Assembly: GCF_000020005.1 (NCBI RefSeq)
Contig: NC_010718.1
Coordinates: 935,001-999,000 of the forward strand
DNA from: Natranaerobius thermophilus JW/NM-WN-LF
Lineage (GTDB): Bacteria > Bacillota > Natranaerobiia > Natranaerobiales > Natranaerobiaceae
DNA: 64,000 bases
Direction: 5' to 3'
The stretch's first letter is position 1. Every line of letters starts with the position of its first letter. Shown in pieces: positions 51,991 through 60,821 of the stretch. The translations under genes were made by a program, and so were the position numbers. The notes below the pieces were generated by a model. That model ran no database searches and had not been told where the DNA came from. It was given only the letters and a program-made list of their open reading frames with translations.

Positions 51991-52044
51991 TACACAAAAT
52001 CCGTTAAATCGAAGAGTTCAACTATCAACGGAATATAAAAGAGC
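51991..52044. repeat. Dispersed repeat, copy B (before the TVP38-like gene)
   Basis: TACACAAAATCCGTTAAATC then GAAGAGTTCAACTATCAAC, and AAAAGAGCC after a shorter variable part. Same order and orientation as copy A at 48764-48822. It sits between the riboswitch terminator and the first gene of the operon. Confidence 0.7.
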
Positions 52045-52096
52045 CTATATTTAAAATTAATGTGCCCTTGTCACGGGTATGGGAGGTGTTGGTTCT

Positions 52097-52837
52097 GTGG
52101 ATAAAATACATCCCGGTTTCAAAATGAAATCTTTGGCACAATTATTATTTTGCTTACTTATTTTCAGCACCTTATATATTATTTTATTTTTTAATTCCAT
52201 TGACCTGACTTGGTTCCAAGACAATTTACATATCCTACGTTCTTACGCAGATAATAACTTGTTTTTAACAATATTAATCTTTTTTATAATCCGCTTTTTC
52301 TTTGCTGTCGTATCAATTCCCGGTAGTGGTGTCTTAACTATTGTTGCTGGTGCTATTTTTGGCTTTTTATTGGCTTCGATTTTAGTTACCATATCTGTTA
52401 GTCTTGGGGTATTTGTGGTGTTTTTAATAAGTAGATATGCACTCCGTGACTACCTTACAAGAAAATTCTCAGATAAACTTGAGTATGTTGAGCAAGTCTC
52501 GCGAGACCATGGAGCAAGTTTGCTGTTTTTATCTAGAGTTACTGAGATCATTCCTTCTTTTGCCATAAATTCTTTGTTTGCTTTAACTCCTATCAAGGCA
52601 AGTACGTATTACTGGATAAGCCTTGTGGGCCTGTTACCAGGTATTTTGATCTATGTTAATGCTGGACATCAAATCACTGAAATTCAAAAACTATCTGATC
52701 TTATATCCCCCAAGATCACAATATCTCTAGCGGCATTAGGATTCATTCCACTAATCACCAGTGTTTTTTATAAGTATATTTGTAGAAGACTTTTAAGGGG
52801 TAGTGATTATGACCAGTTATCTAAGCAAACAAAATAG
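52097..52837 (+). CDS. TVP38/DedA-type membrane protein
   Basis: VTT-domain (SNARE-associated/TVP38) membrane protein, 246 residues and five to six segments. The core reads VVSIPGSGVLTIVAGAIFGF and LFLSRVTEIIPSFAINSLFA, the re-entrant helix and conserved Arg region of the family. The GTG at 52097 follows GAGGTG by 8 nt; an ATG at 52079 overlaps the site. It is the first gene of the cobalamin-riboswitch operon and overlaps cbiD by 29 nt, suggesting a role in cobalt or corrinoid physiology that the family name does not predict. Confidence 0.85.
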   Translation: MDKIHPGFKMKSLAQLLFCLLIFSTLYIILFFNSIDLTWFQDNLHILRSYADNNLFLTILIFFIIRFFFAVVSIPGSGVLTIVAGAIFGFLLASILVTISVSLGVFVVFLISRYALRDYLTRKFSDKLEYVEQVSRDHGASLLFLSRVTEIIPSFAINSLFALTPIKASTYYWISLVGLLPGILIYVNAGHQITEIQKLSDLISPKITISLAALGFIPLITSVFYKYICRRLLRGSDYDQLSKQTK

Positions 52838-53981
52838 CAGTTTACATCAGAATAGCTTGAAAAAGGGGATTACCACAGGAAGCTGCGCAACAGCTACGGC
52901 TAAAGCTGCCCTATTGGCTGAATATTCGGGGGAATATCCAAAAGAAGTGACGATAATTACTCCTGAAGAGAAAAAACTTACCATCCCCATAGCAGCTTAT
53001 GGTTTCAGGACTAATGATAAAAAGTCTGCTTGGGTACGAAAGGATGCAGGAGATGATAGTGATATAACCCATGGGACATTAATTGGAGCTAAGGTAAAAT
53101 TGACTAAAGACAGGGAGATAGTTATCGACGGAGGTCAAGGTGTGGGCCAAGTAACGAAACCTGGTTTACCTGTAGAAGTGGGGCAAGCTGCTATAAATCC
53201 CGGTCCCAAACAAATGATAGTCAATAACTTAAGAGAATTTTTACCTAAAGACAAAGGAGTTTCTATAACCATCACAGTTCCCAAGGGAGAACAGCTGGCG
53301 GAGAAAACGTTAAATTCAAAGCTTGGAATAGTTAAAGGGATTTCAATTTTGGGAACTACGGGTATTGTAGAACCGATGTCAACTCAAGCCATGAAAGAGT
53401 CATTAAAAATACAACTTCCTCAGATCAATCAACTAAAGCAAGATACACTTGTTATTGTACCTGGAAGATCTGGTGAAAAAATAGCTCTTTCCCGGGGAGT
53501 AAATGGTGACTGTATAGCAATAGTGGGTAATTATATCGGTTATATGATTAGAAATGCTATGAAATATGATTTTACAAAAATATTATTATTAGGACATATT
53601 GGGAAACTGGCCAAGTTGTCGGCGGGGATTTTTAATACTTACAGTAAAACCGCTGATGCAAGGAGAGAAATTTTTGTCACTCATGCGGCTTTAAAGGGGT
53701 TTTCAAATCCAGTAATTGATCAGTTGTGGGAGTCAGTTACTGCCGAGGAGAGCGTTAATATCTTGTTAAATCACGATGAGACAACAGGCAGTAATCAAGG
53801 TGACAGAACTTTGAAAAGCATTGCCCAGGAAGCAGAACATAGGGTTAGCGAATTAACAGGACCCGACCATCAAGTAGGGGTTTTATTAACCAATAGGCCC
53901 GGTAAGATCATTGCATGGGGTAATGGAGCAAAAGATATATGCTATAGCAAAGGGTGGGATGTATGGGAAAGATTATCATAG
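52809..53981 (+). CDS. cbiD: Cobalt-precorrin-5B C1-methyltransferase
   Basis: SAM-dependent C1 methylation in the anaerobic corrin pathway. KKGITTGSCATATAKAAL is the N-terminal signature, and GRSGEKIALSRGVNG follows. 390 residues. The ATG at 52809 has GGGG upstream, and overlap with the previous gene implies coupling. Confidence 0.93.
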   Translation: MTSYLSKQNSSLHQNSLKKGITTGSCATATAKAALLAEYSGEYPKEVTIITPEEKKLTIPIAAYGFRTNDKKSAWVRKDAGDDSDITHGTLIGAKVKLTKDREIVIDGGQGVGQVTKPGLPVEVGQAAINPGPKQMIVNNLREFLPKDKGVSITITVPKGEQLAEKTLNSKLGIVKGISILGTTGIVEPMSTQAMKESLKIQLPQINQLKQDTLVIVPGRSGEKIALSRGVNGDCIAIVGNYIGYMIRNAMKYDFTKILLLGHIGKLAKLSAGIFNTYSKTADARREIFVTHAALKGFSNPVIDQLWESVTAEESVNILLNHDETTGSNQGDRTLKSIAQEAEHRVSELTGPDHQVGVLLTNRPGKIIAWGNGAKDICYSKGWDVWERLS

Positions 53982-55234
53982 TGGGAATTGGACCAGGAAG
54001 TAAATCTTACTTAACAGAACAGGGAAAAAATTATATTTTAAATGCAAGCATTCTTGTGGGATCTCAACCTGCTCTTAAATTGTCCCGAGTATTGGGCGCA
54101 CAACCTAATAAGACTTATGATTATTCTCTTGGGATGGATTCAATTTTAGCAAAAATAGATTCGTGCCTTCAAGAAGATAGAACTGTCACAGTTCTAGTAT
54201 CGGGAGACCCGGGATATTACAGCCTGTGTTCATTGATTAAAAATAAATTTTCCCAGGATAAAATTAAAATTGTCCCAGGAATCAGTTCTCTGCAGTTAGG
54301 TCTCTCTAAAATTCAAGAAAACTGGAATGATGTAGACAGCATTAGTCTTCACGGTAGAAAAAATAATCTGGAAAATTGTCTTTTGTTAATGAAATCTTGT
54401 GACAAGTTAGCAATCTTACTAGGAGGAGATGTTGATACCCATTTGTTCGGTGAGTATATATGTTTAAATGATTCTAATTTTAAAAAAAGAAAAGTAACTG
54501 TGTTGGCTAATCTTTCATGGGATAGTGAACAAGTTTTTGAAACTACCATTGAACAATTAAGCAATTATCCTCCGTATGAAAACTGCATTCTATTTACTAA
54601 CCGTGAGAGTGGGGAAGCAGGTGACTGTAACAGTACGAAAGTTAGTTTTTCGGATAAAGAGATCATAAAAAGAAATGTACCCAGGACCAAAGAAGAAATT
54701 AGGGCAGTCCTTGTCTCTAAAATGAATTTATATCGAGGAGCTGTTGTTTGGGATATTGGTGCTGGTACTGGGGCAATATCATTAGAATGTTCTAGTATGG
54801 TTGGCCCTCAAGGAAAAGTGTGTGCTGTAGAACGTTCAACTGAAGCTCTGGAAGTGATTAAAGAAAATAAATCTAAATTCCAAAGAAATAATATTGAAAT
54901 CGTGGCAGGTGAAGCCCCTGGAGTTTTAGGTGAACTTCCACCCCCTGACAGAGTTATAGTTGGAGGAAGTAGTGGTCAATTAACTCCTATTTTAAACTAT
55001 CTGAATCAACTGGAAAGTTTTACAGGTCCAGTAGTAATCTCTACAGTTGCCCTGGAAAGCTTTTATACTGCCTGGGAATTTTTCGAAAATCAAAGGGGTT
55101 GGGAGCTAGAAATTAAACAAATTCAGGTTAATTATATGAAGACTTTGAATGATAATATATCGATTTGGGCAGGGCAAAACCCTATTTCAATATTGATTGC
55201 AACAAAATTCTCTAATAGTAGTACCATTTTGTAG
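53963..55234 (+). CDS. cbiET: Bifunctional cobalt-precorrin-7 C5-methyltransferase/precorrin-6B C15-methyltransferase (CbiE-CbiT fusion)
   Basis: Fusion of CbiE (residues about 1-205, IIIVGIGPGS signature and LVSGDPGYYSL) and CbiT (about 215-423, with SAM motif VWDIGAGTGAISLE and PRTKEEIRA). CbiT also decarboxylates C12. It matches CobL of the aerobic route in layout. The ATG at 53963 follows AAAGGGTGG and overlaps cbiD. A 10-nt direct repeat TAGTAGTACC lies at the gene end. Confidence 0.93.
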   Translation: MGKIIIVGIGPGSKSYLTEQGKNYILNASILVGSQPALKLSRVLGAQPNKTYDYSLGMDSILAKIDSCLQEDRTVTVLVSGDPGYYSLCSLIKNKFSQDKIKIVPGISSLQLGLSKIQENWNDVDSISLHGRKNNLENCLLLMKSCDKLAILLGGDVDTHLFGEYICLNDSNFKKRKVTVLANLSWDSEQVFETTIEQLSNYPPYENCILFTNRESGEAGDCNSTKVSFSDKEIIKRNVPRTKEEIRAVLVSKMNLYRGAVVWDIGAGTGAISLECSSMVGPQGKVCAVERSTEALEVIKENKSKFQRNNIEIVAGEAPGVLGELPPPDRVIVGGSSGQLTPILNYLNQLESFTGPVVISTVALESFYTAWEFFENQRGWELEIKQIQVNYMKTLNDNISIWAGQNPISILIATKFSNSSTIL

Positions 55235-55276
55235 TAGTACCACCTTGAAAAACCTTTCAAAAAAGGGGCTGAGGAT

Positions 55277-56149
55277 ATGTATAACACGAGGAAACTAAAA
55301 TCGGGGAAACTATATGCTATAGGAGTAGGTCCGGGGGATCCGGAATTACTAACCTTAAAAGCTGTGAGAGTTCTATCGAGTAGTGATATTATTATAGCTC
55401 CTAAGAGTCCAGGGCAGAAAAAAGGCTATGCCCAGAGCATTGTTAAAGCAGCTTTTAAAAACTGGGAATGGGATGACAAATTACCTCCAGTGGAGACAGT
55501 AGAAGTTAGCATGAATTCGAGTGCGGATAGCAAAACTTTTACAATTAAAAACTCACTGCAAAGAAAAGTTCTTGAAAAACTGCTTGCAGGTCAAAATATA
55601 TCTTTCATTACCCTGGGAGATCCTATGTTTTATAGTACCTATAGGCATTTAGCCCAATTAATTCAAGAATATAATCAAACTAATCAAGCCGATCAAACCA
55701 AACAAACCGAGCTAATCGATCAAATCAATCAGACCAATTTGACCAATCAGATCAATGGGGCAAACTCGTTTAATTCACAATCAAATGATGCCCATATCCA
55801 GGTTGAAGTGATCCCAGGTATCTATTCCTTTAGTGCCATTAGTGCTAAAATTGGTGGGATTCAACTTACCTTTGGGTCTGATAAAACAGTGATTGTTCCG
55901 GTAAAAAAAGATCAAGATTATCGAAATTACCTAAAAGATTTTGAAACTTTGGTGTTTTTAAAAGTTACCAGTAATTTTGACAAGCTAGTAAATCAAATCA
56001 AAGAATCCCAGAGAGTTGAAGAGGCCGTACTCGTTGAAAAGTTGGGTTTTCCCGATGAGAAATTATATCAAAATATCTTGGAAGTGGAACCTAGAAAAGT
56101 CAGTTATCTATCAACACTGATAGTCTCAAAAAATTTAGGAAGCAGGTGA
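55277..56149 (+). CDS. cbiL: Cobalt-precorrin-2 C20-methyltransferase with Asn/Gln/Thr-rich insert
   Basis: Tetrapyrrole methylase: LYAIGVGPGDPELLT at the N-terminus, LGDPMFYSTYRHLA, VEVIPGIYSFS and FLKVTSNFDKL. The typical length is 230-240 residues, but here 290 owing to a low-complexity insert at about residues 132-174 rich in Asn, Gln, Thr and Ile, built from degenerate short DNA repeats. The insert falls in a loop between methylase motifs, so activity could persist. The ATG follows GAGGAT. Confidence 0.93.
   Translation: MYNTRKLKSGKLYAIGVGPGDPELLTLKAVRVLSSSDIIIAPKSPGQKKGYAQSIVKAAFKNWEWDDKLPPVETVEVSMNSSADSKTFTIKNSLQRKVLEKLLAGQNISFITLGDPMFYSTYRHLAQLIQEYNQTNQADQTKQTELIDQINQTNLTNQINGANSFNSQSNDAHIQVEVIPGIYSFSAISAKIGGIQLTFGSDKTVIVPVKKDQDYRNYLKDFETLVFLKVTSNFDKLVNQIKESQRVEEAVLVEKLGFPDEKLYQNILEVEPRKVSYLSTLIVSKNLGSR
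55674..55790 (+). repeat. Degenerate tandem repeat encoding Asn/Gln/Thr-rich insert in cbiL
   Basis: Repeated AATCAA, GATCAA and ACCAA units of irregular length keep frame and encode TNQ/DQT/INQ-like peptides. Confidence 0.7.
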
Positions 56150-56153
56150 TACT

Positions 56154-56936
56154 ATGGACAGATCACAGCAGCCAAAAGTCTATTTTTTAGGAGCAGGTCC
56201 TGGTGACCCGGAACTTTTAACGAGGAAAGGGGAAAAATTGCTGACTGATTGTGATGCTGTAGTATATGCAGGTTCTTTAATTAATCCGGCTTTGTTGAAG
56301 CTAGTTTCTTCAAATTGTCAATTATATGATAGTGCTGAGCTCTCCAAAGAAGAGATTACGGATATTTTGATTAATCATTCCCGAAAAGGAGATAAAATAG
56401 TGCGGCTTCATTCGGGAGATCCTGGCCTTTACGGAGCCATTCAGGAACAGATAGATGAACTGAAAGGATGGGGTATTGAAGTTGAAATTATTCCAGGTAT
56501 TAGCGCTTATCAAGGGGCAATGGCAGCTTTAAAAAGGGAATTTACCTTGCCGGGTGTTACTCAGACAGTTATTCTAACACGACATGGAAAAAGAACACCT
56601 GTCCCGGAGAAAGAACAGTTAAAAAACCTGGCTAAAAATGAAAGTACCATGTGTATCTATCTTAGTACTCATTTAATAACTGAAGTAGTTCGAGAATTAA
56701 CTGAAGGGGGATTATCCGGTACCACACCAGTCAGGGTAGTATATAAGGCCACCTGGCCTGATGAACAAGTGATTAGCGGAACCTTAAATAATATATCTCA
56801 AAAAGTTGCTGATGCTGAAATTTCCAAAACAGCTTTGATTGTTGTAGGACATGTACTTTCTTCATCGGACTATCAAGAAAGCAAATTGTATGATAAACAC
56901 TTCAGCCATGGTTTTAGAAAAGGAAAGGAAGAGTAG
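56154..56936 (+). CDS. cbiF: Cobalt-precorrin-4 C11-methyltransferase
   Basis: Tetrapyrrole methylase of 260 residues: VYFLGAGPGDPELLTRKG, YAGSLINPALL, LHSGDPGLYGAI and PGVTQTVILTRHGKRTPVP. The ATG has CAGGTGAT upstream, 4 nt after cbiL. Confidence 0.95.
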   Translation: MDRSQQPKVYFLGAGPGDPELLTRKGEKLLTDCDAVVYAGSLINPALLKLVSSNCQLYDSAELSKEEITDILINHSRKGDKIVRLHSGDPGLYGAIQEQIDELKGWGIEVEIIPGISAYQGAMAALKREFTLPGVTQTVILTRHGKRTPVPEKEQLKNLAKNESTMCIYLSTHLITEVVRELTEGGLSGTTPVRVVYKATWPDEQVISGTLNNISQKVADAEISKTALIVVGHVLSSSDYQESKLYDKHFSHGFRKGKEE

Positions 56937-56938
56937 TG

Positions 56939-58216
56939 ATGAGTTGGGCTTTTAAGAGAATTTCCATTATTGCCGTGAGCCGTGAAGGCGTTAATCTGGG
57001 ATTGAAATTATTTCAACACTTTACTGAAAGTACTTTATTTATCCCCCAAAACATCTATTTGGATAATTACCGTCATGATGGAAACCTCCGCGAATCTCAG
57101 GATAATGACTGTCCTCCGGGAATTTATACTACCCAGGGTAAATTATCCCAAGTGGCTAGGTTAGCTCTTAAAAGTTATCAAGGGATTATAATTATCGGAG
57201 CAGCAGGGATCGCTCTGCGAATTTTGGCCCCTTATTTGGAAAGTAAACTAAAGGATCCTGGTGTGGTTTGTTTAGATCCAGAAGGTAATTTCTCCGTTAA
57301 TTTTCTTTCAGGGCATTTAGGAGGAGGAAGCGAACTTTCCCGAGAGGTGGCTGAGGTCATAGGGGCACAAGCAGTCATTACTAATGCAAGCTATGTCAAA
57401 GAGAAAATGACTCCCGATCATCTGGCTTCTTTGTGGAATTTAACATTAAATGATGATACGGATAAATCTATAATCAAGGATATTAATCAGAGAATAGTAA
57501 ATAATCAACCGATTAATTGGTTTTTAGAAGATAAATTGTATTTTAATTCCCAAGATAGCTGGGATAAGTCTTTGGATAATCCAGATAATCCTTTATTCGA
57601 CTTGGGTGAAACGGCTAACACAATATTGAATAAAGATATAAAGCTGCCCAGGATTAAAGTGATTTCAACAGCTACTTTATCCACTTTAACAACTAGATCA
57701 ACAGATAATATACCATCTGTAATCATAAGTGACAGCTGTGAATCCCAGTTTAATAGTGGTTTCTTTAATAAGAGTCAAGATTTGATACTTCGCCCTAAAT
57801 CAATATGTATAGGAATTGGTTGTAAGAGGGGTACTGAATTTGAAAGTATACTCGAGGCAATTTCCATATCTCTGAAAAAAGCTGGTATCTCTTTTGATTC
57901 CATACGGGCATTAGCCAGTGTTGACAAAAAAAGCTGTGAAGTAGGATTACTGCAGGCAGCTAGATATTTGAATATCAACAGTTATTTTTATTCAACTCAA
58001 GTATTGAAGGAAAATATGAACAGTTCGCGAGAATCTGAATTTGTCACAAAACAAATGGGGGTGGGTGGAATATGCGAACCAGCAGCCAGGACTCTAGCAG
58101 GTACAGAGGAACTTTTGATGAAGAAACTGACTCACAAAGGTGTAACTGTAGCACTGGCCAGGGCAAAGTGGCCGTGGTGGGTATTGGACCCGGTGGTGGA
58201 AAGAGCCTATCAATAG
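56939..58216 (+). CDS. cbiG: Cobalt-precorrin-5A hydrolase
   Basis: Opens the ring-contracting delta-lactone and releases acetaldehyde. Core block SGHLGGGSELSREVAEVIG and VITNAS; C-terminal domain CIGIGCKRGTEF and ALASVDKKSCEVGLLQAA. 425 residues, longer than many CbiG owing to a variable middle (about 165-270). The ATG at 56939 is preferred over the GTG at 56936. Its last 16 residues lie in overlap with cbiH. Confidence 0.9.
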   Translation: MSWAFKRISIIAVSREGVNLGLKLFQHFTESTLFIPQNIYLDNYRHDGNLRESQDNDCPPGIYTTQGKLSQVARLALKSYQGIIIIGAAGIALRILAPYLESKLKDPGVVCLDPEGNFSVNFLSGHLGGGSELSREVAEVIGAQAVITNASYVKEKMTPDHLASLWNLTLNDDTDKSIIKDINQRIVNNQPINWFLEDKLYFNSQDSWDKSLDNPDNPLFDLGETANTILNKDIKLPRIKVISTATLSTLTTRSTDNIPSVIISDSCESQFNSGFFNKSQDLILRPKSICIGIGCKRGTEFESILEAISISLKKAGISFDSIRALASVDKKSCEVGLLQAARYLNINSYFYSTQVLKENMNSSRESEFVTKQMGVGGICEPAARTLAGTEELLMKKLTHKGVTVALARAKWPWWVLDPVVERAYQ

Positions 58217-58884
58217 AAGCTAAACAAATATTGCTAAACTCGGAAGTCATTATTGGGTATAAGACTTATATTCAACTGATAGAGGACTTAATTACAGAAC
58301 AACAGGTAATTTCTTCTTCCATGAAGCAAGAATTAGACAGATGTCAAGAGGCTCTTAAATTAGCTAAAGAAGGGAAACAAGTAGCCATAGTAAGCAGTGG
58401 AGACCCTGGAGTTTACGGAATGGCAGGGGTTGTATTGGAATTAAATGAAGACCCAGATCTTCCTGTTGAAATTGTTCCGGGAACAACAGCCGCTACGGGT
58501 GCTGCTTCTTCTTTAGGTGCACCTTTAATGCATGATTTTACAGTTATTAGCCTCAGCGATCTATTGACTCCCTGGCAGCAGATCATAAAAAAATTAAAGG
58601 CTGTGGCTAGTACTGACTTTGTAGTAGTACTTTATAATCCGAAAAGCAGTCAACGGAGAGAACAAATTGAAATTGCCCGGGAAATATTTCTGGAATATCG
58701 CAGCCCCCAAACCCCTGTTGGATTAGTTTCTAACAATTACAGACAAGGGGAAAAGACTGTTATTACAACACTGGAGGAATTCACAAACTGTGATATTGAT
58801 ATGAGTACAACTGTCGTAATTGGTAATGACCAAAGTTATGTTAAATTCGAAAAGATGATTACTCCAAGGGGTTATCAATTATGA
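58168..58884 (+). CDS. cbiH: Cobalt-precorrin-3B C17-methyltransferase
   Basis: Tetrapyrrole methylase catalysing ring contraction: VAVVGIGPGGGKSLSIEA, VSSGDPGVYGMAG, PGTTAATGAASSLGAP and YNPKSSQRREQ. The start is uncertain: the methylase fold begins at the GTG at 58168 (49-nt overlap with cbiG), while an ATG at 58072 with GGGTGGGTGG upstream would add 32 polar residues encoded by conserved cbiG sequence in another frame. Confidence 0.93.
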   Translation: MAVVGIGPGGGKSLSIEAKQILLNSEVIIGYKTYIQLIEDLITEQQVISSSMKQELDRCQEALKLAKEGKQVAIVSSGDPGVYGMAGVVLELNEDPDLPVEIVPGTTAATGAASSLGAPLMHDFTVISLSDLLTPWQQIIKKLKAVASTDFVVVLYNPKSSQRREQIEIAREIFLEYRSPQTPVGLVSNNYRQGEKTVITTLEEFTNCDIDMSTTVVIGNDQSYVKFEKMITPRGYQL

Positions 58885-59666
58885 TCTTAGTTTTGGGTGG
58901 AACCGATGATGGAATTAAAGTTGGCGAATTTTTAACTAAACAAGGTCATTCTGTTATGGTCAGTGCCAGTACAGATTATGGTAAGAGTATCATTAGCAAT
59001 TCGGGTCTGAGGGTTTTTCCAGATCCCCTCGGCATTTCCTCGGGTGATTTTATAGACAAATTAAACCAGTATAATATTCAGGCTGTAGTGGATGCCACAC
59101 ATCCTTTCGCTACCTTTGTAACTAAAGGTGGTTTTCAAAGCTGCCGAGAAATAGGTATACCTTTTATTAGATTTGAAAGAGAAGCTGTTACCTTGCCTGA
59201 TCCTGATCACAGCTTACTTAGACAAGTTGACAGTTTCCAGGAAGCTGCCGATTTAGCTCAGGAACTAGTTCTAGAACTGGACGATAAGGTTTTTTTAACT
59301 ATTGGAACTAACAAAATAGATTATTTTACTTCAAGGATTTCCCAAGACAAGTTAATAGTGCGAGTATTACCGATGGAAAGCAGTATAACTAACTGCCTTT
59401 GTCATGGTTTAAAACCCGACAACATTGTGGCCCTCAAAGGTCCGTGGAGCTATTCCCTAAACAAGGAATTATTTCGCTCTTATAATACCAAGGTTTTACT
59501 TACAAAGGAGAGCGGTGAAAGCAGTGGCCTACTAAATAAAATACAGGCTGCTCTGGACTTAAATATGAATGTCATTTTAATTAAGCGCCCTTACTATCCT
59601 GAAATAACAACTACTTCCAATCTGTTAGAGCTTGAAAATTATTTATCTGCAAAATTATTCAATTAG
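58881..59666 (+). CDS. cbiJ: Cobalt-precorrin-6A reductase
   Basis: NAD(P)H-dependent reductase. The N-terminal MILVLGGTDDGIKVGEFL and VVDATHPFATFVT are family hallmarks; FLTIGTNKIDYF and VALKGPWSYSLNKE follow. 261 residues. Its ATG overlaps the cbiH stop by 4 nt. Confidence 0.93.
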   Translation: MILVLGGTDDGIKVGEFLTKQGHSVMVSASTDYGKSIISNSGLRVFPDPLGISSGDFIDKLNQYNIQAVVDATHPFATFVTKGGFQSCREIGIPFIRFEREAVTLPDPDHSLLRQVDSFQEAADLAQELVLELDDKVFLTIGTNKIDYFTSRISQDKLIVRVLPMESSITNCLCHGLKPDNIVALKGPWSYSLNKELFRSYNTKVLLTKESGESSGLLNKIQAALDLNMNVILIKRPYYPEITTTSNLLELENYLSAKLFN

Positions 59667-59689
59667 ATTGAGGGGAAGGGGAATTTAAG

Positions 59690-60271
59690 ATGGGAAAACT
59701 TGTACTTATCACTGGTGGTTCTGCTTCGGGGAAAAGTTACTATGCAGAACAATTGGCTTCCCAATTGGAATCAAAACATAGTGAGCTTGACGGAGTCATT
59801 TATGTGGCCACCTCTCGTGTGGAGGACCAAGAAATGAGCCAACGAGTTTTAAAACATAAGAATCGCCGTCCTGAACACTGGGACACGGTGGTAGCACCTA
59901 AACTCAACTGGGAAGACATCAATCAAATTGTTCAGAAAAACCAGATTGTTTTAATAGATTCTATCTCTATGTATCTCTCAAATAACTTACTTGATTTTAT
60001 TGGTTCAAATGATCCGGATAATTTAGATGCTAGCTGTATGGAAAAGTTCATCTACCAACAGAAAGCTCAAATGGACGAGCTCTGTAATTTGTTTTTGCAA
60101 GGAACAGCAACTGTAATAACAGTGAGTGATGAGGTGGGTTGGGGATTGGTGCCAGCTCATAAAATGGGGAGATTGTATCGTGATTTGGTGGGAAGGATGA
60201 ATCAAATATTGGCTCAAAAAGCTCAAGAGGTTTCCTTAGTGGTATCTGGTATTCCCACGAGAATTAAATGA
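59690..60271 (+). CDS. cobU: Adenosylcobinamide kinase/adenosylcobinamide-phosphate guanylyltransferase
   Basis: Activates adenosylcobinamide for nucleotide loop assembly. The P-loop GGSASGKSYYAEQLA, the RVEDQEMSQRVLKHKNRRP segment with the His nucleophile, and ITVSDEVGWGLVP are present. 193 residues. The start follows GAGGGGAAGGGG. Confidence 0.94.
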   Translation: MGKLVLITGGSASGKSYYAEQLASQLESKHSELDGVIYVATSRVEDQEMSQRVLKHKNRRPEHWDTVVAPKLNWEDINQIVQKNQIVLIDSISMYLSNNLLDFIGSNDPDNLDASCMEKFIYQQKAQMDELCNLFLQGTATVITVSDEVGWGLVPAHKMGRLYRDLVGRMNQILAQKAQEVSLVVSGIPTRIK

Positions 60272-60302
60272 GAAATTAACTAATTTGAAGGGAGAGTTTT
60301 TT

Positions 60303-60797
60303 ATGCTAAGTTTGGATCACAGAGAATTGGTGAAAATTGCATTGTTAATAGCTTTATCAATGATTGGTTCCCAGATTAAGATCCCCAGTTTAACGGGAAC
60401 TCCAGCCTTGGATTCTTTTCCAGCTTATTTAGCTGCTTTTATCTGGGTAGGTAAGTATGCAGCAGCTATCGGCTTCTTTGGTCATATATTCACATCTTTG
60501 CTTGTGGGTTTTCCCATGTCTATCCCAATTCATTTGATTTTAGCAGTAGGTATGGCTGGATGTGTGTATGCAGTCTCCCATGTAAACAATTACAGCGGTA
60601 GAGCAGCCGGAGTATTGGCAGGGATGGTACTCAATGGACTGATCTTACCTGGAATATTTGTTCTCATTCCCGGTTTTGGGATTCCTTTTTTCATGGGAAT
60701 GGTTGTTCCAGTAACAGTTGCAAGTGCTGTGAATATAGGATTGGCAGTTACAGCAGCCCCGGTTTGCAGTCAGTTTCTCAATCGTAAGCCAGTTTAA
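60303..60797 (+). CDS. cblT: ECF-type S component, likely alpha-ribazole transporter CblT
   Basis: Small membrane substrate-binding component of an energy-coupling-factor importer, 164 residues with about five segments. The N-terminus ELVKIALLIALSMIGSQIKIP is S-component-like. Its position between cobU and a CblS-like kinase gene points to CblT, which imports alpha-ribazole. The ATG at 60303 follows AAGGGAGAG. ECF energising subunits are not in the window. A different vitamin or corrinoid substrate is possible. Confidence 0.7.
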   Translation: MLSLDHRELVKIALLIALSMIGSQIKIPSLTGTPALDSFPAYLAAFIWVGKYAAAIGFFGHIFTSLLVGFPMSIPIHLILAVGMAGCVYAVSHVNNYSGRAAGVLAGMVLNGLILPGIFVLIPGFGIPFFMGMVVPVTVASAVNIGLAVTAAPVCSQFLNRKPV

Positions 60798-60821
60798 CTG
60801 GGCTTTAAAGGGGGATAAAAA

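Noticed and set aside
55220-55276. Short hairpin and TAGTAGTACC direct repeat between cbiET and cbiL as a regulatory break
   Set aside because: The stem is weak (TTGAAA/TTTCAA) and lacks a T-tract; genes on both sides are clearly in one operon.
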